Notes: a model not told the origin generated them from the sequence alone. Positions 1 through 12,513 are shown, counted from the first letter of the stretch. The stretch is DNA of 64,000 bases from Umbilicaria muhlenbergii (GCA_000611775.1 KK106981.1:7028312-7092311), one strand, 5' to 3'. A program made the numbers and translations.

Positions 1-1
1 A

Positions 2-1813
2 CGTGGGTTGCGGGCTGACACGCGTCCAGTTTGGGTACATCCCGAGAATCTGCTGGAAGTCAAAACCTATGTCCTTCGTCGGCTGCCGGTCCTTGTATAT
101 AACCCCCAAACGTCGCGGATCGTTGAAGGCGGCCAGCCCGATCCCACCATTACATCGCTATATTTCGATAATCCCAACTTCTCTCTTTATAATCAGAAAG
201 TCGATAAAACATCCGATGCATCGTCCCTGCGTTTGCGATGGTCCGGTCAGCTCAACGACAAACCCGAGATTCTCTTTGAGAAGAAGACCATCAAGGAGAA
301 CGACGACAGTGAAGAGATCAGATTTCCAATCAAGGACAAATACGTTCAACCCTTCATTCGTGGAGACTATAAAATGGAGAAGAGTGTACAGAAGCTGCGA
401 GACCGCCAGGGCGAGGATTCTGAGAGTGTAGTACAGTTGGAAAGAAACGTTGAGGATATCCAAAAGTTTATTCAAGACAACGAGCTCCAACCAGTGCTTC
501 GAGCAAATTACAAGCGAACGGCGTTTCAGATTCCCGGTGATGATGGAGTCAGGATCTCATTGGATACAGATATGGCTTTCATCCGGGAGGACGCTTTGGA
601 TGTAGACCGCCCATGTCGAGATGCGGAGGACTGGCATCGACGAGACGTTGATGATGCTGAAATGGAATATCCCTTTACGTCAATTAGGAAAGGAGAGGTC
701 GCTCGATTTCCTTATGCGCTCTTAGAGATCAAAGTGAGAAACGGCGCGAAGAAAAAGACGAATGAGTGGGTTGCGGATTTGATGTCCTCCCACCTTGTCA
801 AGGATGCTCCAAGGTTCTCCAAGTTTGTACACGGCGTAGCGCAACTATTCGAAGACTATGTCAACAGCTTCCCGTTCTGGCTCAGCGACCTGGAGACAGA
901 CATCAGAAAAGACCCGGAGGAAGCATTTCAAGAGGAACAAGAAAAGAAAGCGAAGAAGGCCAAGAATGAATTTGCCGTTGGCAGCTTCCTTGGCCGCAAA
1001 TCAGTACGATCTTTCAAGGCAGCTATAGGCTCGCCTGTGGGAAAGTCACCCACTGACTTCCACGACCTCGACAAAGGGAGGATTGCAAAGCCGCAGTCTT
1101 CTCCCGCAAGGGGAACGCAAATTGGGGTTGATGATGTTGTTGAGGAGGACGACTCTGACGACGATGGACAGCAAGCTAGTCGGGCAAAGTCTGGCACAAC
1201 ACCCGGCCTGCTCTCAATGCTCCCATCGCTGTCGAGTTCAAAATACGCCCGCGCACGGCGACAGCCTGTGCAGTTGCCTCCCGGGGTTCGAGACCCAGGA
1301 AAGCTTATCAAAGATTCCGGACCTGTGCGTGTCGAGCCCAAAGTCTGGCTTGCCAACCAGAGAACCTTCATCAAATGGCAACACATCTCTGTCTTGCTGG
1401 CTTCGTTATCTTTAGGCCTCTATAACGCTGCCGGCGAATCTAATGATGTAGCTCGAGGATTGGCCGTCGTCTACACGCTAGTTGCCGCCTTTGCAGGCGC
1501 TTGGGGTTGGTGGATGTATATGAAGCGTAGTCGCATGATTGAACAGAGGAGTGGCAAGGATTTCGACAACATTGTTGGACCCATCGTTGTCTGCTTGGGA
1601 CTTGTTGTAGCTCTTTGTCTAAACTTTGGCTTCAAGGTATGCGCACGGTGTTGACCTATGGATTAGGATGGTACTGACTTACCCTAGTATCGTGCAGCGA
1701 TTAGTAAGGCGGATCACGAAAGGCTCTTCAACCATACGATTGAACATACAACGCAGTCGTACCAAATCGTTGGCGTTCCGGCATGGGTCGCTGCGAAGCA
1801 AGATCTTCGCTAA
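2..1813 (+). CDS. VTC4: Vacuolar transporter chaperone subunit 4, polyphosphate polymerase (5' end cut off by window)
   Basis: Catalytic subunit of the vacuolar VTC complex, which makes inorganic polyphosphate from ATP and moves it into the vacuole. The frame is open from the first bases, so the start and the N-terminal SPX domain lie outside the window; 586 residues are visible. The VTC tunnel domain fills roughly the first 280 residues and shows the basic substrate-binding pieces SLRLRWSG, FEKKTI and YKRTAFQ and the acidic metal-site segment LLEIKV. A charged linker follows, then a C-terminal DUF202 membrane domain with three hydrophobic helices from about residue 455. Exons are 2-1636 and 1688-1813; the intron (1637-1687, gtatgc...ctag) is phase 0 and the last exon ends in VAAKQDLR. 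The full family length is about 720-800 residues, so about a quarter is missing. Assignment to VTC4 rather than VTC2/3 rests on the conserved catalytic basic residues and is inferred. Confidence 0.9.
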
Positions 1814-2541
1814 GACAGGTGGTTTGTCTGTTATGTCCTTGAAACAGCAGATACCCAGTTCTTTCACTGTAACTTGTTCCTTATCCAGCGAGTTCTCTTC
1901 ATCAATTAAGGACAACGCCTATGCTACCAAGCTCACCCCAGATCCAAGAGTCACCTCACCGGAGGCGACGTACTGTTGCGCAAGAATGAGGAAATGACGT
2001 GACAACTTGACAGTACCTCCTGCGTACGTAGGAGAAAAGTCCCATCCACAAAATGATGTAGGGCAGCCGTGTCCTCAATTACTAGCTGGTCTCTTGATCC
2101 TTTCCCAAGGAAACACGTACAAAGACGTAGGGCCTCACGGTTGCAGCAGATTGTTAAGATCAACGTGTAGCTCTCGTGGTGCTTCTTATAACTCTGATCA
2201 ACGCACTTTCTGTCCAGAAGCTTTGCTTTGCACGCTTTTCAGTTTGGTGGATAACAACGGCTTCGTTGGTAAGGTAAGGTAGGTAAGGTAAGGTAGGTAA
2301 GGTAAGGTATGGTGGGCATAAAGAGCCGCATTACGTCAGACTGCGCTCCCAACCCCCGCCACTTGCCTTCGATTAGGGCTAACACTTTAATTTCTGCGAG
2401 TTCAACGAACCTCACGATTGCAAGTCTTCCCTTCCAACAACACCGACTCAATTGCTTCAACGCTCACGCTCCTTAAGCTGGACGGTACCGCATCTTCAGT
2501 TCCGCTTTGCAGAGCGAATAGCCGTATATTGGAAAGGAAGA
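1814..2541. other. Intergenic region between VTC4 and the next gene
   Basis: Contains the VTC4 3' flank and the leader of the downstream gene. No convincing coding frame was found. The only distinctive structure is the GGTAAGGTA microsatellite listed separately. Confidence 0.5.
2268..2310. repeat. GGTAAGGTA microsatellite
   Basis: About five alternating copies of GGTAA and GGTA in a row. Shorter runs of the same motif occur at 51234-51243, 51785-51795 and 62172-62199, always between genes. Confidence 0.85.
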
Positions 2542-4861
2542 ATGCACAAGTCTCAACAATTGTATACTAAGGTCTGTGGTCTGAGTCATGGTCACGTGTG
2601 GTCACTGACAAGCGATCTCAAGCAGCACGATATGTACGACGTTCAGAATACGTATGGGAAGTCTAAAGACCGTCGACGACAACGCATTTCACCTGAATCG
2701 TCTTTCTCAAGTCGCGGCTCAGAGTCTCCGAATCTAGCTGTAATCAAGGACCCTCCCGGTGGTTCGGCGTCTAGCTCCGACACCGACTTCCATAGCAGTT
2801 CCGAAGTTGTCACCTGGCCACCTTCAGGATTGACGCAACGCTCAGAGCTCATCGCGTGTGATGCTGAGGTGCTCATCTGCAAGGGTGCATGCAACTTCGA
2901 GGGCTACGTGTCCGTGATGCATGACAATCCAAACCAGTATCGATGCTACGCCTTCGCTGGTACTCCTGAGAGTGAGAAGATGGTGTGCCATGACACATCA
3001 TCCTCGGTGGGCATCACAGGTTGGACGACACTCACTTTAGAAGAAACCCCAGGTACAGTACATCCTTGGGATACGCTGGAGCAACCCAGTATGCTACTCT
3101 GCTTCGGAACAATCCCTGGTACTATCACGCTGAATCAGTGGGTCGGCTTGCTTAACCTCAACACTCCCTCCGAAACACCCGCCAAGTCGGCAGTCGAGCC
3201 AAGAGAGATTGATTTGCTTTCGATTCTGGACCGCATAAGTCTCGTTCAGCGGGGCTTGGAGAATGATGTGAGTGGTGGTCTGGACAAAGGTTGACACATG
3301 CACTGACAAGCACTATCTCCAGTCTCAAGCAAGATATCAATTCTTGTACACGCATCTCATCTACGACGCAGAGCTTTGCTCGAAGCCGAAGCACGATATC
3401 GAAGAACAGATAGCGGATCTGGTCATGGTGTTAGACCATGAGAGGTGGATCGACTTTAGTCATGTCGACAACCAAGTCGTCTCCGGTTTCTTCCAGACTG
3501 AAGATCGTCAGGCTGCTCGTGCGTTCTTCCTGCAGCTGTTACTTAGCGTGGAACTCTACCTCCGTATTCGTTGCGACCATTGCTCTGAAGAGGTGAGGCA
3601 TAGTGTGTTACAGCGGGTACCCCAAAAGGTGGCTTGGGATATCGCTTTGGCTCGACGGTGGCTGGAAAACGTCACGCTGGAAATTTCTCAGCCCCAGCGC
3701 AGCTTTCGCTTCGTGTTATGCAACAAACAGCGGCAGATTGAGGCTCTCAGGGACTTCGGCTGGATGCTTAAATGGCCAAATATGGCCGAAGTTGAGTATA
3801 TTTTGGAAGAGAAAGATAGCGGAGAGGTTTCGCTCGAAGACAGAGGCCCGGAGTCAATGTCTTGGTTATCCGGTGTAATCCTACCTGGCTCGTCCGCGGC
3901 TTGGCTCGCCATGAACACCCTTATTGCCTGTGATCGCGGAACTGGAGCGTTATCAAGCGGCCTGGGCCACATGTTTCCAAATTTAGGATTTCAGTATCGG
4001 GCAAGCACTTATTTCTACGCTGACTGCATTGTTGCTAAAGTCATGGGGGCCGCCAAAGGAGTCAACCAGGTCGCCGGCTGGACTGGTCCCTGCCACTACA
4101 CTCCCGATCTGGACCGCATCCAATGCATCCGTGTTCGCCAGAAGCCGCCCCCAGTGCAGCAGTTGAGCAAGCGAGACGTAAAGTCCATGCAATCGCGCAG
4201 CGATCCTCTCGGTCCTACGGAAGATTACTACCCGGTGGAGGACTATGACCTTGTGCTCCCAGATACCAAGGTTGTGGACTTTGCCAGAATCGAGAAGCTC
4301 TCGTTTCTTCTATGGTCAGACCCCGAGGCTTCGGTAGATAACGAGCCTCTAACATACAGTGCAGCAGTAACGTTCGCCATTGATGGAGATTCGTGGCCTC
4401 TGCGCCTTCGTTATAATGTTTCATTCATCGAAGCGGCCTCATGTCACTCAGGGCCCCACGTTCTTTTCTACGATTACCTTTACCGAGTCATCAGAGTAGA
4501 CCAGCTGCTCGACCAGCGCCGCTGGGGAAAGGTCGCCGCCGACACCGGCGTATCGTTCAGCAAAGAGGGCACCGGTTCCTTCGACAGTTCAAACGGACCC
4601 ACTTGCGCTGGTGCAATGGAAGAGGAATCTGTCCTCGTGGTCGAAGCCTTCGGACACCCAGACAACGAGGTCTTCAGCCGAGCGTGGTGCGCACATATGG
4701 GGCTTTCGGCTGTCGTGGCTAACATCAACAAAACTTGCATGGCCTGCAGTATCCGAGCAGCCTACGCAGCCTGTGTGACTGTTCTCATTTTGACGGATGG
4801 AAGTCGGGACGAGGACGTGGAAGAGGTGGACCGTCGGCCATGCACGAAACATGGTCGCTAA
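2542..4861 (+). CDS. Conserved fungal protein of unknown function
   Basis: Two exons, 2542-3267 and 3323-4861, joined in phase 0 across a gtgagt...ccag intron, give about 754 residues. An alternative ATG at 2632 starts a more typical hydrophilic N terminus; the ATG at 2542 has the better -3 base. The N-terminal 70 residues are basic and Ser-rich (low complexity). The rest is globular, with many aromatic and paired Cys residues (for example RIRCDHCSEEV, CMACSIRAAYAAC). The segment MSWLSGVILPG followed by NTLIACD resembles a recurrent but uncharacterised Pezizomycotina family as I remember it. No transmembrane helix, signal peptide or known catalytic motif was recognised. It stands alone between VTC4 and the cyclin gene and nothing points to a role. 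That the gene is real is well supported by the long clean frame and good splice sites; its function is unknown. Confidence 0.75.
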
Positions 4862-5693
4862 TTGGGAAATCAACTTGGTCTTCAGCCGAGCGGGACACAC
4901 TTTTGGAGAACGTTGTAGCTGGAAGCGTGATATTTGGGCTCTGTTCTGGTACGGATCGGGAAGGGTGTAAGTGTCGATTGACGTCTTGGTAGGGTAATGG
5001 AAGGATGTTGGTATTTGGGGTACGTTCTTGGTACGATATTGGTGGAAGGATTGTTGTTTTACATCGAACTTCGCCCGGAGAGACCGACTCGTCTCCCCGG
5101 CCAACTTCGGGATCTAATGTCTTTGGTAAACTAATACGTACTTCTACTACGTTTGTTTTAGGAAAGATTCTAGGGTAGACACATTGAGCGAAGACTGTCG
5201 TAATGGAAGTGCTGGTTGTTGTTACAGATTCAAAACGACGCGGTACAGGTCTCTTGTGTGCGACGTGGTGGATTGTTAGCAGCGTTAGGAGCATCACTCC
5301 AATCACAGCACATTGTTCTAGGTTTTCGGGAATAAATACGCAGGCTCGAATGCTATCATGAACGGTGCAATGCACGTGAGAATTCCAATCCATTCCAAAA
5401 GGCTGATGATGCAGCATAGCCTAAATAGATCCTTAGTCTTTATGCTCCCAACGCCTGACATGCAACATGCCCCTCTGAACAGGCATCCTTTGCCCGTGCG
5501 GTTCTTGGGATTGTAGAGATCCCACGTCACCATACAATCTGGCCTCATCTAGACTCTCCATATCCTCGCCATCTACTGCCCTCGGCCTGACATCAAGGCG
5601 TCCTCGAAGCGGCGACTGGTACATGCCACATCAGACATGGAGCGATGGCCACTGGATGTGCTTTTCACAGCAACACCAGCCGAGTTCCAAGGC
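4862..5693. other. Intergenic region, possible tiny ORF only
   Basis: Holds the 3' flanks of two convergent genes. A 76-codon ATG-initiated minus-strand frame (5318-5548) has a hydrophobic C-terminal half (LFRLCCIISLLEWIGILTCI), but no splice context or homology that I recognise. I do not call it a gene. Confidence 0.4.
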
Positions 5694-7238
5694 TCATTCT
5701 TCCAGCTCCTGCTTAAATTTCTGCTTTTCACCGTTCTGTCCTTCCTCCAATTCCGCCTGCTTCCCCGCACTGATCCCTTTCTCACCATCCGTGACCTCTC
5801 CCGCGACCTCGGGCTCGATCTCAAATCCTTCGGTTCTCTCAACGAGACTGCGGTAGTAGTCCACCAAGACCTCTGGCTTGGGCACAATCCTCCATTCGAC
5901 CCGCCACAGGAATTCCAACTCCAATAACGCCAGCTCTTTCAGACTCACTCCGCCTACCCGAGCATATGTGTTGTTGGTCCAGAATGAATCACTCAGCCCT
6001 TTGCTCGCTACCGTTGCGCTGGTAATGAGGAAACGGTGAACCGTCAGCGAGGAAATCGTAAAGGCGGGATACAGTGCACACAGGCGATCGATGTAGTACA
6101 CCATGCTGAGTAGTATAGGAGGCGAGAGCGTCGCATGCGTCGTAAGCCGTTGCAGGTAATCCGCCACACTGATCCCCGGCGGCGCTCTCGAATGAAATCT
6201 CGTCAAGCGCCCATCCTTGAGCGGGATGTCGTCATTGAACCGCACCAGCTCCATCAGCATGTTGCTGATCAGCAGCACCAGATCCTTGACGTCGCACGTC
6301 TCGTAGCGCGTCGGCATATACTTGATCGCTGGCTTGGCCGGGCGAGCGCGTTTGGGCGACGAGCCTTGGCTCGACGACGAAGCTGCCGAAGAAGAGTTTG
6401 CGAGCGTGGTCGACGAGGCGGTGGCCGGCCGCGAGGCTGACGAGGGGGCGTCGGTGCGCTTGAAAGGCATTTGCGCTGCTAGCGCTGGTTCCGGAGGGAG
6501 CTCCGGGGAACAACTGGACGTTCCCCGTCGCTTGCCCCGCGCCTTGGGCGGGTCCGCTGCTGCTGACGATATGGGCGCGAGTGGCGGTGAGTATTGCGTG
6601 CCCGCATCTACCGTGTACTTTGGCGAGGAGGTTGTGGATGTGGACAGCGAGCGTTTGTGGTTGGAGGGGGGAGGGGCGATGGGGGGAGAGTGGGAGGGGT
6701 GACGTGGGAATGCGGCTGGCGGAGGGTGTTTGATGTATTGTCGCGGGGAGTTGGTGCTGGGGAAGCGGTAGGACCCATGATAGACGGGTACTCGTGGGGA
6801 GGGAGAAGCGTTGCCGGCGTGCAGAGTTGGCGAGGGAGAGGAGGTTATCATCTCAATATCGAAGGTGCTGCCGCTGCCGCTGCCACTGCCACCGCCGAAT
6901 AGAGATCGCTGCGACAGACCACTGCAGGTGCTGTTGGTCTGAGCCAGGAAGGTGCGGGCATATTTGTACAGACGGGTGATGATGGTGCGCTCGTCGTAGG
7001 TGCAAGGCACGAAGTCTGAATAGCGCGACTCGCGGAAGTTGGACGGGTGCTGCCAGGTGCCGTTGGTGTAATAGTGATACTGGGGGGGCGGGGCCGCCTG
7101 CGCCTGCGCGTTGGCGTGGTACGACCCGTGGTGTCGTGCTCGTTTGGCCCGCGCCTGCGCGCTGGGCTCGCGGGGCATCCTGCCCGCCTTGCCCGCCCAT
7201 GCGCCGGGGCCTGCCACTGCCACGGCCACGGCCACCAT
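5694..7238 (-). CDS. Pho80-like cyclin (Pho85-type CDK partner)
   Basis: Single exon, 514 residues. The C-terminal half, from about residue 305, is a Pho80/PREG-type cyclin box: YETCDVKDLVLLISNMLMEL, then SVADYLQRLTTHATLSPPIL, SMVYYIDRLCALYPAFTISS, LTVHRFLITSATVASKGLSD and the segment FWTNNTYARVGGVSLKELAL. In yeast and Neurospora the family pairs with a Pho85-type kinase that phosphorylates and inactivates the phosphate-response transcription factor when phosphate is plentiful. The N-terminal 300 residues are low complexity (Ala, Pro, Ser and His rich), as in fungal homologues; the extreme N terminus (VAVAVAVAG) is repetitive, so a start at the internal Met codon ending at 7178 is possible. 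The C-terminal tail is acidic and Glu/Gln rich. Family assignment is firm; which cyclin class it serves (phosphate signalling or another Pcl role) is inferred. Confidence 0.9.
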   Translation of the reverse strand: MVAVAVAVAGPGAWAGKAGRMPREPSAQARAKRARHHGSYHANAQAQAAPPPQYHYYTNGTWQHPSNFRESRYSDFVPCTYDERTIITRLYKYARTFLAQTNSTCSGLSQRSLFGGGSGSGSGSTFDIEMITSSPSPTLHAGNASPSPRVPVYHGSYRFPSTNSPRQYIKHPPPAAFPRHPSHSPPIAPPPSNHKRSLSTSTTSSPKYTVDAGTQYSPPLAPISSAAADPPKARGKRRGTSSCSPELPPEPALAAQMPFKRTDAPSSASRPATASSTTLANSSSAASSSSQGSSPKRARPAKPAIKYMPTRYETCDVKDLVLLISNMLMELVRFNDDIPLKDGRLTRFHSRAPPGISVADYLQRLTTHATLSPPILLSMVYYIDRLCALYPAFTISSLTVHRFLITSATVASKGLSDSFWTNNTYARVGGVSLKELALLELEFLWRVEWRIVPKPEVLVDYYRSLVERTEGFEIEPEVAGEVTDGEKGISAGKQAELEEGQNGEKQKFKQELEE

Positions 7239-9032
7239 GGGTTGTGATTGGGTCGGATTGGTTCAAAGGAAGAAGTCCACGGTCCAAGTTCAACTGGCCA
7301 CCGGGACAAGAAGTGCAGAGAGGAAGCCGCTGGATTTACAAGTACTGGTACTCCGCTTCAGGGCTTGAGATGGGCTTATGTAATGACGATGCTGCTATAC
7401 AATCCAGCTAGAAAAGGGAGGCGCTCGGTATGCCAGCATCAGAGTGTCTGTCAAGGATCGGTCGGAACATGGACTCAGGCTTGGAGGAGCTCATCGTGGT
7501 GGCTACGTCTTAGCAGGAGGTCTCTCTGGTATATGTACTTTTCCATCCCTGCGCTTCCACGATCCATCGTGCTGGCTTTCCGTCATCGCGAGCCCAGACT
7601 TGGGCTTCCCCAGATTCTGCTCTCCGCAAAACCCCAGATGTCCCGGCAAATGCATTCAGGCGCAATGACTGCCTACAACCGCCGAGCTTCTCGAGGTTCG
7701 GTTCCTGAGCCGTCAACTGTTCGGTCGAAAAAATGCGTCGGTAGGGAAGAATACTTATGCAACGGTGTTTCAGATGCTGGTTGATTGTCACCGTCGCATC
7801 GGCATCTCGTGGACTTTGTCATGGCGTTAGTTTGAGCCGCAACGGTGCCTCAGCTCGCTTATCATATTGCCGCTCACCATGGAACATTAGGGCTGGTCGA
7901 CATGCGCTCTCGTAGCATTTACATTAAATCAGCCAGATAGCCCAGAAAGTACAGAGATGGCCAAGCAGCAAGGTCTTGAGCACATGTGCTGAAGGCAGCT
8001 AACGTACAGCGCGCCTAGCATTACATCCATTGACAACGTCATCCAAGCGGATTAAAAATGCCTTGGTGGATGTAACCTAGCATTCTTGCTTTTGACAGAG
8101 GAGCAGCAGTAGCAATGATAACAGCAGCAGTAGCAATGGTAACGGTTCTAACGGATAGTCTATGACGATGATTATGAAACAACAGAATCAAAGCGCTTAC
8201 AAACCCATGCACTTGGATCTCGGTGCGTTTGCGTCTGACTGTTCAAATGAGGCAGAAAGAAGAGAAACAAGAGACGACATGGCTGTGCGCTCTCGCTCTT
8301 GTTGGCTCTTCCTCGCCCTCGCCTTCTCCCTCTTTCTCGCTCTCAAGCCATGGAAAATGCCGAAGCGCAACGCGGTAGCAGGAGGCTCGGGCTGAAGAGG
8401 CCTGAGATTGCCGCAGCAAATGGGGACGAAGGAAGAAGGTAAAGGTCGTGGCTTTGGGGTGTTGAATTGGGTGAGGATCGGCATACAGGTAACAGATGTA
8501 GATGTGCCAAGTAGGCTGTTCCGGCTGTCAAAGAAATCCCTTGTCTCCTCCACTGCTCTGGACGACTAGTGAGCCTGAGGAGTCGCTGAGGTGGTCGAGC
8601 ATACGGGAGCATGGTTACGGTAATCATCTCGGTACTGCATTCCAACACTCCTGAATTTAGGTTCGAACGTTTATCGGAAGTATCTCTACTCGTCCCAGCG
8701 AGCCAGCGTCTAGCATCTATAACGTAATAGCGGTTCTCACCTTTGCGTCCTTGGTACAGAGCAAGACGCGAGAGGATAGAAGCTGCTGCTGTCGTCTGTC
8801 GTCGCCAATACGCGGGAGACGGCCCGCTCCAGCTCCAAGACAGCCGCACGAACTAAGTGGCCCTCCTCCATCGGAGTCTTGTAGTCTCCTCCGCACTTCA
8901 CCAGGACGGGCGGCAGTGCCAGACAAACGTCCCTCTGTGCCGTGACGCTCATCTCCTACATCTACCGCTTGGTCGTCCGTTTTGGCCTTCGACATAGCCG
9001 CTCCTACCTCGTTCCTGCTGCACTGCCGAATC
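7239..9032. other. Divergent promoter region, CAG-rich
   Basis: A 1.8-kb gap between two divergently transcribed genes (cyclin leftward, GID5-like rightward), so it should hold both promoters and leaders. The only structure seen is an imperfect AGCAGCAGTAGCAATG-type repeat at about 8099-8150. No coding frame with convincing character and no RNA gene was found. Confidence 0.5.
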
Positions 9033-12000
9033 ATGACACGCCCTTCTACCCCTCCCATCCTATCTGAGCTTCGAAGTCCCTCGTCTCCCGCAAGCCAAGT
9101 CGCGGCGCTGCGAGCGTTGAAGAATGAAATCATCGGGCATGAGCAGAAGAAGGAAATGTGGATCGGCTTGGGAGTCGTGCCGCCGATAGCACGCGTCCTG
9201 AACACCCATAAAGGAAGCGGGAAGAGGAGGCATCGGGAGGTCAATGGCGGCATAAGACATCCCGACAGGAGAGCAGGGAGGACAGACGAGGAGGAGGCTC
9301 GACTGCAGGCCATCATCATCGTCGGTAGCCTGGCATATGGCGGCCCGGCCTACGTTTCTCCGCTCTACGCTGGTCTTGTGCTTTCACCCTTGCTCTCCAT
9401 CCTCTCGCCCGTAGAGTCTTCTTCGCAAGTGGTACTTGCTGCCTTGAGGGCATTAAATACCGTGGCAGACTCGCTGGCTCTGGAGCGCCCGAGCTCTGAT
9501 TCGGCGGACGACGGCCTCCCAAATCTACTTTATGTGGAGCAACATGTCGAAAGCCTGGCCCAGATAATAGTGCAATCATCCCCGTCGCTGGTAGTACAAC
9601 AGCAGATCTCGCTGGCAGCAGCTTTGATCTCGAAGACATGTCGGGAAGAGGAGCATCGCAAGGGGCTGGCACAAGCCGGCGTGCTGGAAGCTCTGGCGAC
9701 TAGACTGGCTTCGTTCGTGGTGGCTACTGGCTGCTCTTTGCATGCTACGGATGCATACTTGCCTCATTCAGGACTTCCAGAGGGATTCTCACCTCCTGCG
9801 ACGCCGAGGTCTCGTCTGGCACCGGTGCTGGAAGCCGTTGGTACCATAATTCAAGATTCCAGGCATAGAACAATTCAATTCATTTCTGCACCGGCGTTTG
9901 CGGCAGTCTTTCCAAAGACTGACGTTGATGTATCAGTCTCAACTTATGAAAAGAAAGCGCCATGGGCGTCGTATGTTTCAACCTCGTTTGCGACCCGCCA
10001 AGCACCGACCAACCCTCTTGAAAGCCTGTTGCCTCAACTACCGAGTCCACATCACAGAGGCTCCAATGGTACCACAGTGAATTTTCCTCAACTTGGAGCC
10101 GTGGGAGCAACAGGGAAGCTGTCACGGACTACGGATGCATTTAGTACAGCGGTGGAGCTCAATCCGTTGGAAACTGTACATCATGTTGAGGATGACGAGA
10201 ACGCGCTGGTAGCTTGGCTTCTCTATATCGCGCGGGGAGAAGGCGGAACCACGAGACTCATGGCTGCCTGGGTACTGACGATCCTGTATCGCTCAGGCCT
10301 TGCAAACAGACGGAGGGAATCTGGACTGGCCATGTTGCTTGTTCCTTTATTGGTCCGTATGCTCGACAAAGACTTCAAGATGGCTGGAAACAGCCAAAAT
10401 GCGTATGATAACAGCGTCCTGCGGTCTTCCCCCTGGGTTATCAAGGAGCAGGCCCCTGCCATTCTGGCGATGTTGATAGTTGACAGCGTTGAGTTGCAGC
10501 GAGCCGCGGTCGATGCTGATGCGATCAAAAAGCTTTCTCAACTATTGAAAGAGTCATACGATCCACTACCAACAACGTCATCGACATCCTTGTGGTCGCC
10601 TGAACCATCAGGTGCCGAGGAGATGGATATCCGCGAAAGTGCTCACGCTTCGAAGCTTGGACCGACTGGACTTTCGCCTATCGCCTACCACGTCATTAAG
10701 ATGAGAGAAGCAGTGCTCCTTGCCTTGGCCGCAATCGCACCAGTCAAGGATGAGTATCGGAAAGCCATCATAGAGAATGGCATTGTCCCTTATGTTATCG
10801 AGTCGCTGAAGCCTTACAACAACAGCACCTCCGCAACGACAAAGGAGGCCAAACAGCCTACAGTCAGTGAAAAGGGCAAAACGGGGTCAAGTGGAAACCC
10901 CACGCCTGTGCTCTTAGCTGCTTGTGGGGCAGCAAGGGCACTTTCACGTTCCGTCAGTACGCTGCGGACTAGTCTTATAGACGCTGGTATTGCGGCACCG
11001 CTTTTCCTCCTTTTGGAACACGAGAGCATGGAAGTACAAGTGGCAGCAACTGCTGTTGTCTGTAACCTAATTCTTGAGTTCAGCCCAATGAGAGAGGTAA
11101 TGCAATTTGACACGCTTGAAAGGAATGACGGATGCTGAATTGATGTAATAGACCATTATCCAAGCGGGAATCCTCAGGATCCTCTGTGAACACGCACATT
11201 CCGCGAATGCGAAACTAAGGTTGAATTCGATATGGGCCCTGAAACATCTAGTGTATACGGCACCGAATACGTTGAAGATGAAATGCCTCGAGGAGCTTGG
11301 ACCGGGCTGGCTCAAGCAGATTATTTGCAATGACACAGAAGATTTGGCACTCTCTGCAGGGATGAGAGGCGATCGGGATACGAGCTATGGAGCGCCGATT
11401 ACAATGGGTACACCGAACGCAGCGGGGGAGCAGGTGGATCTCCTCAATGCAATACAAGAGGACGGGGCAGATTATAATTCAGGAGTCTTTGAAGACGACG
11501 AGGATGATTCGAAGATGGTTGACAGTGTTGGAGCTTTGAGCAGAGCTCAGTTTGATGGGAAAGCAAAACCGACGTTTTCGAGCCCCGATTGTGGTCGAAC
11601 AGCCCCTCCAGACTCTACTCGGCCACGTGTAGGGGGAACGAACGACGTGGATTTCAATGCGTCTCATCAGGCAAGGTCGGACGATCTCGCAATTCAGGAG
11701 CAAGGGTTGGATTTCATCCGAAACCTCATCTGTGGTTCTGACGCTGCAGAGATGATTGACTACATGTTTAAAGAGTTGGGACAGGATAAGCTATTTGACA
11801 TGTTGGCCGCAAAATTACGACCGCGGGTTCTCAATGGACTCGGTCGCGATAGGAGGTCAGCGGAAAATGGAGCCAGGCAGATTGCACCGCCGACCGAGAT
11901 CATCATCTCTGTGTGCTACATCATAGTCCATATCGCTGCGGGTCATCCTCGACACCGACAGTTACTCATTTCCCAAAGCGAGCTCCTGAAGCTGCTGGTT

Positions 12001-12231
12001 CCCTTGTTTAGCCATACTCACAAAGAAGTGCGAGTTTGCTGTGCCTGGGTTGTGATCAACTTGACCTGGGTCGATGATCATTCGGACAACGTGCACTGCA
12101 AGTCGAGGGCGCATGAGCTGAGAAAGCTGGGGATCTCCGAGAAGCTTGAGGCTTTGAAGTCCGATCCCGAGACCGACGTCCGCGAAAGGACAAAGACGGC
12201 AATCCATCAGATGAGCGCTCTTTTGCGATAG
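9033..12231 (+). CDS. Armadillo-repeat subunit of the GID/CTLH E3 ubiquitin ligase (Vid28/Gid5, ARMC8 homologue)
   Basis: Two exons, 9033-11096 and 11152-12231, joined in phase 0 through a gtaatg...atag intron, encode about 1047 residues. The protein is a chain of hydrophobic armadillo-type helices, including SQVAALRALKNEIIGHEQKK near the N terminus and LRLNSIWALKHLVYTA, RVCCAWVVINLTWVDDHSD towards the C terminus. These resemble ARMC8 and yeast Vid28 (921 residues), the scaffold that holds the substrate receptor in the GID complex, which degrades gluconeogenic enzymes after a shift to glucose. An acidic, disordered insertion lies around residues 760-830. The start ATG at 9033 follows an open frame without earlier ATG, and MTRPSTPPILSELRSP looks like a natural N terminus. 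The same window contains a bifunctional PFK2/FBPase2, another glycolysis/gluconeogenesis regulator, but they are not adjacent. Confidence 0.85.
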
Positions 12232-12513
12232 TGAATCTTTCGAGGGGTCCACGGGGCTTTAATGACATATATGATGGCAATAATCTGACAATATGTTGCA
12301 TACCGGGGCGTTTTTGTACGTTGGGGTCTTGGTGTGAAAAGTCGCCAGCAAGACGTACTGGCGCGGCCAAGCAAGCCTCTAACGATATGCAAGCATGACT
12401 GTAGGCGTCGATCTTACTCTGTCGGTCCGCTATTTATGGGCAATGAAAATTGATTATATATCAAAGCTTATCTTGTGACTCGTGACTTCATCTTTGGTGC
12501 TGCATGTTCAACC

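Noticed and set aside
5318-5548. Minus-strand 76-codon membrane peptide
   Set aside because: ATG start and a hydrophobic half, but too short and without homology that I know.
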